Positions 1-6,035 of a stretch of DNA of 9,278 bases are shown here, in pieces; the first letter of the stretch is position 1; each line of letters opens with the position of its first letter. The notes beneath the pieces were generated by a model. The model did not search any database. It was not told the DNA's origin and worked only from the letters and a program-made list of their open reading frames with translations. The DNA is from Verrucomicrobiota bacterium. Its GTDB lineage: Bacteria > Verrucomicrobiota > Verrucomicrobiia > Limisphaerales > UBA1096. Both the position numbers and the translations under genes were made by a program. The DNA lies in contig QOAX01000007.1 of NCBI GenBank assembly GCA_003972865.1, positions 1 through 9,278 on the forward strand. Direction: 5' to 3'.

Positions 1-945
1 GACGACCAAGTCCGCACCGATCGGCTTGGCCAAGCCGGTGGGGTTGCCCTCGTAGGCGTCATTCTTGAATCCGGTGGCGATGTCGTTGTCGGTGTCGAAC
101 AACCAATGGTAGTAGTAGCGGTTGTTCATCCCCTCGGGGGTGTCATCGACTGACGGGGCGGCGATGCCGTGAACGGTCATCGAAAGATGCAGGTTGTCGC
201 CCTTGACGACGGCTGAAATGTTTTTGATGTCGCCGCTCGAGTCGGCCATGTCGGCGGGATCGTTCACCGAGGCGGCCGGGCTCACCGGGCCGCTAAGTGT
301 CAGCGAGGCGGACTCGACAAAGTCAACAGCCCAACCATCGCTCGCGCCTTCCTGAAAGGCGGAGTAACGAACCTCTTGGCCTTCGGTCAGCTTGAGATCG
401 GACAGCGCGATCACGGCGCTGATCGTGTCGCCGCTGACGCTGAAGGTGTAGTCATCAACGAGATGGACGTCGTCATCGACGGGGTCGTAGGCGTAAACGC
501 CGTTGGGTTTGCCGTCGCGCCAGCCGAACTGGACGACCAAATCCGCACCGATCGGCTTGGCCAAGCCGGTGGGGTTGCCCTCGTAGGCGTCATTTTTGAA
601 TCCGGTGGCGATGTCGCTGTCGGTGTCGAACAGCCAATGGTAGTAGTAGCGGTTGTTCATGCCCTCAGGCGTGTCACCCACCGACGGGGCCGCGATGCCA
701 TCCACGGTCATCGAGAGGTGCAGATTGTCGCCCTCGACGTGGGCCTGGATCTGGCGGATGTCGCCGCTGGGATCAGCCATGTCCTTGGCGTCGTCCACGG
801 TGGCGGCGTTGATGCCATCCCAGTCGGCGAAGTGGCCGTCGATGACGATTTGTGCATTCGCGCTCATGGCGCCCATGAAAACGGCAGCCAACAGCGTCAG
901 GGCCGCCATGCCGAGTTTGTTCCGGTTTGAGTGATTTTTGTTCAT
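1..945 (-). CDS. Secreted protein with tandem CBM9/DOMON-like repeats (3' end beyond window)
   Basis: The reading frame is open from an ATG at 943-945 to the window edge, giving 315 residues with no stop. Residues 1-31 form a signal peptide: a basic N-terminus, a hydrophobic core at about 11-29, and an ANA|Q cleavage site. The mature protein begins IVIDGHFADWDGI, a start typical of CBM9-like or DOMON-like beta-sandwich domains that bind sugars or other ligands outside the cytoplasm. Motifs such as DMADPSGDI and GDNLHLSMTV recur exactly 177 residues later, so at least two tandem copies exist. The second copy is cut at the window edge, so total length and any C-terminal domain are unknown. No good Shine-Dalgarno precedes the ATG. 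The gene is divergent from the AraC-family regulator at 1052, a possible controller. Secretion and the repeats are seen directly; the fold assignment is by pattern only and no ligand can be named. Confidence 0.8.
   Translation of the reverse strand, partial: MNKNHSNRNKLGMAALTLLAAVFMGAMSANAQIVIDGHFADWDGINAATVDDAKDMADPSGDIRQIQAHVEGDNLHLSMTVDGIAAPSVGDTPEGMNNRYYYHWLFDTDSDIATGFKNDAYEGNPTGLAKPIGADLVVQFGWRDGKPNGVYAYDPVDDDVHLVDDYTFSVSGDTISAVIALSDLKLTEGQEVRYSAFQEGASDGWAVDFVESASLTLSGPVSPAASVNDPADMADSSGDIKNISAVVKGDNLHLSMTVHGIAAPSVDDTPEGMNNRYYYHWLFDTDNDIATGFKNDAYEGNPTGLAKPIGADLVV
22..37. repeat. Iterated palindrome CGGCTTGGCCAAGCCG (copy 1, coding)
   Basis: Perfect 16-bp palindrome inside the secreted repeat protein gene, encoding Gly-Leu-Ala-Lys-Pro. 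It is duplicated at 553-568 by the 531-bp repeat. Confidence 0.85.
553..568. repeat. Iterated palindrome CGGCTTGGCCAAGCCG (copy 2, coding)
   Basis: Perfect 16-bp palindrome, identical to 22-37 and lying at the same place in the first domain repeat. It is not an independent occurrence, because it was copied with the 531-bp unit. Confidence 0.85.
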
Positions 946-1051
946 AATAGGTTTGATTTTAGATTGATTCTCTTCGATTGAGACGAAAATTGTTGGACAC
1001 ATATGCCACGGATGTTCAAATCTCTCTTTCAGAATAATCCGAAGGACAAAT
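946..1051. promoter_or_regulatory. Divergent intergenic region with GATTGA direct repeats
   Basis: This 106-bp spacer separates the leftward secreted-protein gene from the rightward AraC-type regulator, so it must carry both promoters unless transcription enters from elsewhere. It is richer in A+T than the flanking genes. GATTGA occurs at 962-967 and 976-981, start to start 14 bp, with a related GATTTT at 955-960. AraC-family proteins often bind direct repeats, so this is a candidate operator. I could not assign convincing -35/-10 hexamers. Confidence 0.4.
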
Positions 1052-1951
1052 TTGAACATATCCATGCCGCGCAACAAACCAGAAAACATCGGAGTCCGGG
1101 ACAGCGTGGAGGGAGCGGCGATCGGTCTGCCCCTGGTTCAGGTTGTCTCGGCGATTCAAAGCCACACTGTCTGGCGTATTACCTGGCATGCCCATGATAA
1201 GTTCGAACTGCTTTTCGTGCTCAATGGATCCACGGTTTACGAATTCAAGAAACACCCGCCGGTCGAATTGTCCGGCGGACAATTCATGGTTGTGCCTCCC
1301 GGTGTGGAGCATCGTGGCGAACATGACCTGCGCATGCGCACAACGCTTATTGGGATCGTGCTTGCACCGGATGAAAAAGGGGTCACCCGCAACACCCCTT
1401 TCACCACCCGGGAGTTGAAATGGTTGCGCCACCATTTTAAGGCGAATTCACTTACGGTTCATCCCCTGGGTCAGCGACTCTTGCGGACAATAACTAAACT
1501 CAGTAAAAATCTGAGTCGCTTTGATAAACAAAATAAAAATGAAATGGTAGGAATGGGTATGCGGCTCTCCCTATGCTCGACGATATTTGAGGCGGCACAA
1601 CAACTGACCGCTGTGGACATCAGGGATTCGCAGTTGATCGTGAATGCAGCGATCGACTACATGCAGACAAATTTCGGCGCACAACTCTCCATCGACAATC
1701 TTGTCAACCATGTTGGCTACAGTCGGTCGCGGTTTTTCGAACTTTTCAAGTCCAACACGGGAATGACCCCAAATGACTACCTGCAGAGGCTTCGGCTTGA
1801 ATCAGCCCGAAGTTTGCTGGCGGAAACTTCCCGGTCGGTGACCGATATCGCCTTCGAGGTCGGATTCAACTCCAGCCAGTATTTTAGCACCGTGTTTCTG
1901 CAATACACCGGCCTGACCCCTTCCGGTTTTCGCAGCCAAGGCGCCCGTTGA
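1052..1951 (+). CDS. AraC-family transcriptional regulator with N-terminal cupin domain
   Basis: This is a 299-residue DNA-binding regulator. Residues about 30-110 look like a cupin effector domain, with H46, H48 and E52 in HAHDKFELLFVLNG and a later PPGVEH segment (H87). Residues about 193-299 carry the double helix-turn-helix of the AraC/XylS family: a first HTH around SIDNLVNHVGYSRSRFFELF, then the highly characteristic DIAFEVGFNSSQYFSTVF and GLTPSGFR. Length matches the family. The TTG at 1052 is chosen because AAGGA (1042-1046) lies 5 nt upstream; an ATG at 1064 is the alternative, with a 17-nt gap to that site. The gene is divergent from the secreted repeat protein and convergent with the sialate lyase, so it may respond to a sugar and control one or both. 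The family is certain; effector and targets are not visible. Confidence 0.93.
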   Translation: MNISMPRNKPENIGVRDSVEGAAIGLPLVQVVSAIQSHTVWRITWHAHDKFELLFVLNGSTVYEFKKHPPVELSGGQFMVVPPGVEHRGEHDLRMRTTLIGIVLAPDEKGVTRNTPFTTRELKWLRHHFKANSLTVHPLGQRLLRTITKLSKNLSRFDKQNKNEMVGMGMRLSLCSTIFEAAQQLTAVDIRDSQLIVNAAIDYMQTNFGAQLSIDNLVNHVGYSRSRFFELFKSNTGMTPNDYLQRLRLESARSLLAETSRSVTDIAFEVGFNSSQYFSTVFLQYTGLTPSGFRSQGAR

Positions 1952-2016
1952 GTTCTTTTCGTCGTGGTTTGACCCGTTATAAGGCGAGCAACTCCTGCCG
2001 TAGGGCCAAGCCCGTG

Positions 2017-2925
2017 TCAGTTCACCGCCCAGTCAAAGAACCCCATCGCGTCCAGGTCGCGCCGAAGTTGGTCGATCTTCTCCGGTGCCAGGCGTCGCAG
2101 CGGTGGGCGCACTGGGCCGCAGTCCATGCCGACCAGGGCCATCACCGCCTTGGCTGCTGGCAGGTAGTCGCGTTCATAAAACATTCGAATCATCCCGGCC
2201 GAACGAGCCTGATTGGCCTTGGCCGAATCCATGTCACCCTGTTCAAAAGCTGCCTTGATCTTCCGGTAAAGTGGCGCTGCAAAATTGTACGTGCTTCCCA
2301 CCGCGCCCTGACAGCCCATTTTCAACCCATCCAGGAACCTCTCGTCGATCCCGTAAAGAATGCTGGTGGTTCCACCGTTATTGCGCAGACACGCCTGCAG
2401 CAGGTCGTCGTCCGGGTTGCTGAACTTGACCCCAACAAACCCGGGCAACTGCTCCCTGGCCAAACCCAGAAATTCGAGTGTGTCTATGGTGACGCCGGTC
2501 ATCTTTGGGATGTCATAAAAATAAAACGGCATTTCGGGTGCCGGCTTGGTTACCTCGACAAACCAGTCGCAGAGCGCAGCGGCATCGGCCGGCTTAAAGA
2601 AGTTCGGCGCCATCGCCGAGATCGCGTCTGCTCCCGCCTCCCGCGCAGTTTGCACCAGTGCCTGTGCATCCGGCAGATTATTGTGTCCCACATGCGCGAC
2701 GAATTTTAGGTCGTTGTCCTGATTCACCCCGCCCCAGGAATCGAAAAGTTTCTGCCTCTCCCCGGTGGTCAGTGAGTGGCACTCGCCCGTTGTGCCGCCG
2801 ACGAAGACACCGCGAACGCCCAGCTTGGCCAAGTGCCCGGCCTGCGCCGGCACTTGTTCGTAGTTCACCGAGAAGTCATCATTCATCGGCGTGTGCGCGG
2901 CGGCGATTAATCCATCAAGTTTCAT
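2017..2925 (-). CDS. nanA: N-acetylneuraminate lyase (sialic acid aldolase, DHDPS/NAL superfamily)
   Basis: The 302-residue protein is a class I aldolase of the dihydrodipicolinate synthase/N-acetylneuraminate lyase superfamily. N-acetylneuraminate lyase cleaves sialic acid to N-acetylmannosamine and pyruvate in the cytoplasm. Visible landmarks are GTTGE at 44-48, the catalytic tyrosine Y137 in FYFYDIP, and the Schiff-base lysine K167 in GVKFS. In E. coli NanA the matching residues are Y137 and K165. The segments TPMNDDFSVN, GIDERFLDGLKMG and GAVGSTYN resemble the animal-type lyase NPL from memory, favouring sialate lyase over DHDPS. The frame stays open upstream to 3012, but the ATG at 2923-2925 gives the standard family N-terminus (MKLDGLIAAAHTP). 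No strong ribosome site is seen. It is convergent with the AraC-type gene, with 65 bp between them. Other nan genes are absent from the window, so a related 2-keto acid aldolase remains possible. Confidence 0.85.
   Translation of the reverse strand: MKLDGLIAAAHTPMNDDFSVNYEQVPAQAGHLAKLGVRGVFVGGTTGECHSLTTGERQKLFDSWGGVNQDNDLKFVAHVGHNNLPDAQALVQTAREAGADAISAMAPNFFKPADAAALCDWFVEVTKPAPEMPFYFYDIPKMTGVTIDTLEFLGLAREQLPGFVGVKFSNPDDDLLQACLRNNGGTTSILYGIDERFLDGLKMGCQGAVGSTYNFAAPLYRKIKAAFEQGDMDSAKANQARSAGMIRMFYERDYLPAAKAVMALVGMDCGPVRPPLRRLAPEKIDQLRRDLDAMGFFDWAVN
2824..2833. repeat. Iterated palindrome core CTTGGCCAAG (coding)
   Basis: 10-bp palindromic core inside the sialate lyase gene, encoding Leu-Ala-Lys on the minus strand. 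It lacks the longer flanking symmetry of the other copies. Confidence 0.7.
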
Positions 2926-3114
2926 TCCGTTGATGCCAGAAACTGGGTCTGCCTTTGGCAACCGTTGGGCTGACTTCGGCGAGCAAGACCACAGTCTCCC
3001 CCGGCCTTGCAAGCTTTTTTCTGCACCCTGTCATCCAGCGAAACCCGGCGCTGAAGAACCAACACGGGGCTTAAAAAAGCGACCGCCGGGCTGTTTTCCG
3101 GGGCGCAAAAACTG

Positions 3115-3128
3115 CGCTTGGCCAAGCG
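3115..3128. repeat. Iterated palindrome CGCTTGGCCAAGCG (intergenic)
   Basis: Perfect 14-bp palindrome in the non-coding spacer upstream of the envelope gene cluster, about 55 bp before the candidate TATAAT. No protein sequence constrains it here, so it could be an operator or a REP-like element. Confidence 0.8.
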
Positions 3129-3178
3129 ATTCCTTCACACAAAATCCCGGTTCAGCAAACCGTAATTTCATTGTTCAT

Positions 3179-3188
3179 AATTATAATT
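3179..3188 (+). promoter_or_regulatory. Candidate -10 element (TATAAT, 3182-3187) within an AT palindrome
   Basis: A perfect TATAAT at 3182-3187 sits inside the palindrome AATTATAATT, in an AT-rich island about 55 bp upstream of the ATG of the first cluster gene. No good -35 hexamer is found 16-18 bp upstream. The call therefore rests on the -10 match, local composition and position. Confidence 0.4.
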
Positions 3189-3242
3189 GCCAAGTCACAG
3201 GAACGGTGCTAATTTTGCCGAAAGCAGTTGTTATTTGTAAAA

Positions 3243-5078
3243 ATGAAAGCAAAAAAATCAATCGCAGCAAGCTTGGCGCTTGGCTTGGCAGCCGTCGCGG
3301 CGCCGGCGCAGACCCAGTTGTTTTCCGACCTGGTCGGGCCGGGTTCGGTGGGCTCGGTGAAGGCTGGAGGCGCTTTGCAGGTGCCGTTCATTATCTGGGG
3401 CGGCGACATGGCGACGTTTTACGCCAATGGCGGTCTCAAGACCAAGCAGGGCACTATTTTTCAGAAACAGGGACTCAACCTGAATCTGACACCAGGCGAC
3501 GATTTCATCCAGCAGGTGCGCGATTATCGCTCCGGCAAGTCGCCGTTCCTGCGGGGCACATTTCGCATGATCGGGCAGGCGTCGGAGGTGATCGGCTCCG
3601 ACCCGCGCACCAAGGGCGTGGTGATCCTGCAGATGACCTGGTCGGCCGGTGACCACATGATCGCCCGCGAAGGCATCAAGCGGGTGACCGACCTGAAGGG
3701 CAAGACGGTGGCGGTGCAGCAGGGCGGGCCGCATATTGGCATGCTCGACGACGTGCTCAAGGCGGCCCAGCTGGGTTGGGACGACATCGAGGTGAAATTT
3801 TTCGATGCACTCACCGGGCCGGGTTCGCCGGTGGAGGCGTTCCGTAATGACCCGAGTATCTCCGCCTGCTTTGCGGTGACGCCGGACATGTTCGGGCTTT
3901 GCACGGACTTGAACAGTGTGGGCACCGGGGCGGAGGGGACGGTGAAGGGTGCGCACGTGCTGGTGTCGACAGCGGAGTTGTCGCGCTCGATCGCTGACGT
4001 GTACGTTTGTCGAAAGGATTTTTACGACGCGAACCGCCCGCTGGTGCGGAAGTTCGTCGCCGGGTATTTGAAGGCGTCGGAAGAGTTGGTGGACAAGCGC
4101 GCGGCGCACGATGCGGGCACGAGGGATCAAGACTACATCGACCTGCTCAACCAGACGGTGCAGATTTACACCGAGGCCGTCCTCCCGAACGCCGACGAGG
4201 CGCACGGCCTGCTGCTGGACTGCACGTTCGCCGGCTACCCGGGCAACGTGAGTTTCTTCGAGAAGCAGGGCAACCTGCACGGCTTTGAGGCGTTCCAGAC
4301 GGCGGCGCTCGAGCTGGCCACCAGCCGCGGCTATGCCAAACAGAAGATGGGCCTGTTCCCCTCCGGCATGAACTACAAGTCCCCTGAGTTTCTGGACTAC
4401 CTCACCAAGACCGAGATGGAACTGGGCGAGCGGTTCCGGGCCGAGGCGGTGTTGTCGGAGATTGAGGAACTCAGTTCCGGCGGGCTGCTCGATGACCGGA
4501 CCATCCTGTCGTTCACCATCAATTTCAATCCCAACCAGACGGAGTTCAGCGCGGTGCGCTATGCCGCCGAGTTTACCCGTGTGATCGAGATGGCGGACAA
4601 GTTCGGCAACGCCGTGGTCGCCATCCGGGGGCATTCGGACCCGAGCAAGACGCTCATCGACCTGATCAAGGCCGGCAACGCCAAGGGGACGCTGCGGCGC
4701 ACCGGCACCCAGGGCAACTACCGCTACTCGCTCAATGGCCGGGTACTCGACCTGAACGACACCAGCCGGCTGGTCGATGCCATCGAGGCCGGGGACTTCG
4801 ACGGGGTGGAGGACTACAACCCGCGCCGGACGATGCAGGCGGCACTCAACCTCTCGCGCAATCGCGCCGGGGCGGTGAAAAAATCAGTCACGGAATACGC
4901 CAAGGCCCAGGGCATCACGATGGACTTGTCGCAGATGCAGCCGCAGGGAGTCGGGATCGCCGAGCCGTTCATTGCCAAGCCGCGCTCGATGGATGAGGCG
5001 AAGCAAAACATGCGGGTGGAGTTCCGGCTGATCCGCGTGTCAGCCGAGGTGACGCAGGAATCGGACTTTGACTTTTGA
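3243..5078 (+). CDS. Secreted NMT1/SsuA-type substrate-binding protein fused to an OmpA-like domain
   Basis: This 611-residue protein begins with a signal peptide (residues 1-22, KK then a hydrophobic core, APA|Q). Residues about 40-380 resemble a periplasmic substrate-binding protein of the NMT1/SsuA/ThiY kind: YANGGL near the start, VTDLKGKTVAVQQGG in the middle, and IADVYVCRKDFYDANRPLVRKFV later. Residues about 421-600 form an OmpA-like peptidoglycan-binding region with GHSDP (D466), LSRNRAGAV (R541) and a final MRVEFRLI strand. The Asp and Arg that bind diaminopimelate in this family are both present, but about 75 residues separate them, implying an insertion of roughly 60 residues. The ATG at 3243 is chosen over an in-frame TTG at 3228 because it gives a normal signal peptide. 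The protein probably works in the periplasm, attached to the cell wall. No transporter permease is adjacent, so a sensing role is as likely as uptake. The ligand is unknown. Confidence 0.85.
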   Translation: MKAKKSIAASLALGLAAVAAPAQTQLFSDLVGPGSVGSVKAGGALQVPFIIWGGDMATFYANGGLKTKQGTIFQKQGLNLNLTPGDDFIQQVRDYRSGKSPFLRGTFRMIGQASEVIGSDPRTKGVVILQMTWSAGDHMIAREGIKRVTDLKGKTVAVQQGGPHIGMLDDVLKAAQLGWDDIEVKFFDALTGPGSPVEAFRNDPSISACFAVTPDMFGLCTDLNSVGTGAEGTVKGAHVLVSTAELSRSIADVYVCRKDFYDANRPLVRKFVAGYLKASEELVDKRAAHDAGTRDQDYIDLLNQTVQIYTEAVLPNADEAHGLLLDCTFAGYPGNVSFFEKQGNLHGFEAFQTAALELATSRGYAKQKMGLFPSGMNYKSPEFLDYLTKTEMELGERFRAEAVLSEIEELSSGGLLDDRTILSFTINFNPNQTEFSAVRYAAEFTRVIEMADKFGNAVVAIRGHSDPSKTLIDLIKAGNAKGTLRRTGTQGNYRYSLNGRVLDLNDTSRLVDAIEAGDFDGVEDYNPRRTMQAALNLSRNRAGAVKKSVTEYAKAQGITMDLSQMQPQGVGIAEPFIAKPRSMDEAKQNMRVEFRLIRVSAEVTQESDFDF

Positions 5079-5086
5079 CGCGTAAT

Positions 5087-5092
5087 GAGGGG
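5087..5092 (+). promoter_or_regulatory. Ribosome binding site GAGGGG that fixes the VWA gene start
   Basis: GAGGGG lies 7 nt before the ATG at 5100 and overlaps the alternative ATG at 5085, which has no comparable site. It favours the 5100 start. It is the clearest Shine-Dalgarno in the envelope gene cluster. Confidence 0.65.
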
Positions 5093-5099
5093 CCACGCT

Positions 5100-6035
5100 A
5101 TGAGACATAACTTAAATCAATTGGGCGCCTGGCTAGGCGCGGTGTCGGCTGCTCTATGGGCCGTGCCGCTTGGCCAAGCGCAGGTACAGGTGACCGACAA
5201 CGTCGTGGTGGTGGTGGATGCCTCCGGCTCGATGGGCGCGAACATGGCCGGCACAGGGCGTGACCGCATGTCCGTGGCCAAGGACGCGCTCAAGCAGGTG
5301 CTTGACCAGATCCCGGACACGACCCATGTCGGCATCCTGGTCTTCCCACGGGGCAACTGGGTTTACCCGCTTGGCCCACGCAAGGAGAGCATGCTGGCCG
5401 GGGCGATCGACAGCATCCAGTCCGGAGGCGGGACGCCGCTGGGGGAGTACATGAAACGGGGCGCGGATGTGCTGCTGAACGCGCGCAGGAAACAGTTTGG
5501 CTACGGCACCTACCGCCTGCTCGTCGTGACCGATGGCGAAGCCGGCGATGCGCAACAGGTCGAGGCCTACACGCCGGATATCATATCGCGCGGAATCACC
5601 ATTGATTGTATCGGGGTGGAGATGGCATCGCGCCATACCCTGGCCACGAAGGTGCATTCCTACCGCAATGCCAATGATCCCGAGTCGCTCAAGCAGGCGA
5701 TCTTGGAGGTGTTCGCCGAGGTGGCCTCGGGGGATGCCGGCCAGACGGGGGAGGATGCGTTCGAGCTGATCGCCGACCTGCCGGAAGCCACCGCCTCGGC
5801 CATGCTCAAGTCGCTCTCCACCTCGGGGAACCAGCCGATCGGCGAGGCGCCGAGCATGCGCTCTGTCGAGTCGCCATCACCCAGTCCAGCGCCATCCTAT
5901 TCGGGTGGGACGACAAGTTCGCAGTCAACTTCAGGAGCGGGGGACAACCTGCTTGTGCTTCTATTTGCTGCTCTTTGCGTGTTGGGTGTTCCCGGTCTGG
6001 TCATTTACGCCATCGTTAAGGGTAAGAACAAGTAA
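5100..6035 (+). CDS. Membrane-anchored von Willebrand factor A domain protein
   Basis: This is a 311-residue VWA protein facing the periplasm. Residues 1-28 act as a signal peptide (hydrophobic stretch about 8-23, GQAQ cleavage area). The VWA domain covers about 33-215 and keeps a complete metal-ion-dependent adhesion site: D40-A-S42-G-S44, T112 in GGGTPLG, and D145 in VVTDGEAGD. A Ser/Pro/Gly-rich linker (about 255-282) leads to one C-terminal membrane helix (about 284-306) and a basic tail KGKNK, which implies an inner-membrane anchor with the domain outside. The start at 5100 is set by GAGGGG; an ATG at 5085 would add five residues. It follows the first substrate-binding gene by 21 nt, and its TAA overlaps the next ATG by one base (TAATG at 6033-6037), so the genes are almost certainly co-transcribed and translationally coupled. 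VWA domains mediate metal-dependent protein contacts. The partner is inferred to be encoded in the same cluster. Confidence 0.92.
   Translation: MRHNLNQLGAWLGAVSAALWAVPLGQAQVQVTDNVVVVVDASGSMGANMAGTGRDRMSVAKDALKQVLDQIPDTTHVGILVFPRGNWVYPLGPRKESMLAGAIDSIQSGGGTPLGEYMKRGADVLLNARRKQFGYGTYRLLVVTDGEAGDAQQVEAYTPDIISRGITIDCIGVEMASRHTLATKVHSYRNANDPESLKQAILEVFAEVASGDAGQTGEDAFELIADLPEATASAMLKSLSTSGNQPIGEAPSMRSVESPSPSPAPSYSGGTTSSQSTSGAGDNLLVLLFAALCVLGVPGLVIYAIVKGKNK
5167..5180. repeat. Iterated palindrome CGCTTGGCCAAGCG (coding)
   Basis: Perfect 14-bp palindrome identical to 3115-3128, located in the signal-peptide region of the VWA gene, where it encodes Leu-Gly-Gln-Ala rather than the Leu-Ala-Lys frame used elsewhere. 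The use of a second frame argues that DNA sequence, not protein, is being conserved. Confidence 0.8.

Larger units (their letters stand above)
1..731 (-). repeat. 531-bp direct tandem repeat inside the secreted protein gene
   Basis: Bases 1 to about 250 align with bases 532 to about 780 without gaps at an offset of 531 bp (177 codons). Over the first roughly 130 bases I count only four or five mismatches. Identity falls further into the alignment but stays clear. This indicates a recent in-frame duplication, or homogenisation of adjacent domain repeats. More copies may lie left of the window. Confidence 0.9.
2926..3242. other. 317-bp divergent intergenic region
   Basis: This spacer lies between the leftward lyase gene and the rightward envelope gene cluster, so it should hold promoters for both. 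It contains a perfect 14-bp palindrome at 3115-3128 and an AT-rich stretch at about 3160-3200 with a TATAAT hexamer. The half next to the lyase gene shows short A/T runs but no clear promoter, RNA gene or open frame that I would trust. Confidence 0.6.

Noticed and set aside
376..930. A 184-residue plus-strand open frame in the first kilobase
   Set aside because: The opposite strand encodes a protein with signal peptide and tandem domains. The Val/Gly/Asp-rich plus-strand translation is its complement.
2003..2013. Short hairpin GGGC-CAA-GCCC between the convergent regulator and lyase genes
   Set aside because: A four-base-pair stem without a T-tract is not a credible terminator. No other terminator is seen in the 65-bp gap.
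3044..3090. Inverted repeat CCCGGCG/CGCCGGG with a 33-nt spacer
   Set aside because: Seven bases with a long spacer and no T-tract is too weak in GC-rich DNA to call a terminator or operator.
3258..4634. A long open frame on the minus strand opposite the first substrate-binding gene
   Set aside because: Its translation is rich in His, Arg and Val with no domain pattern, as expected for the antisense of a GC-rich gene. The plus-strand frame has a signal peptide and clear domains.
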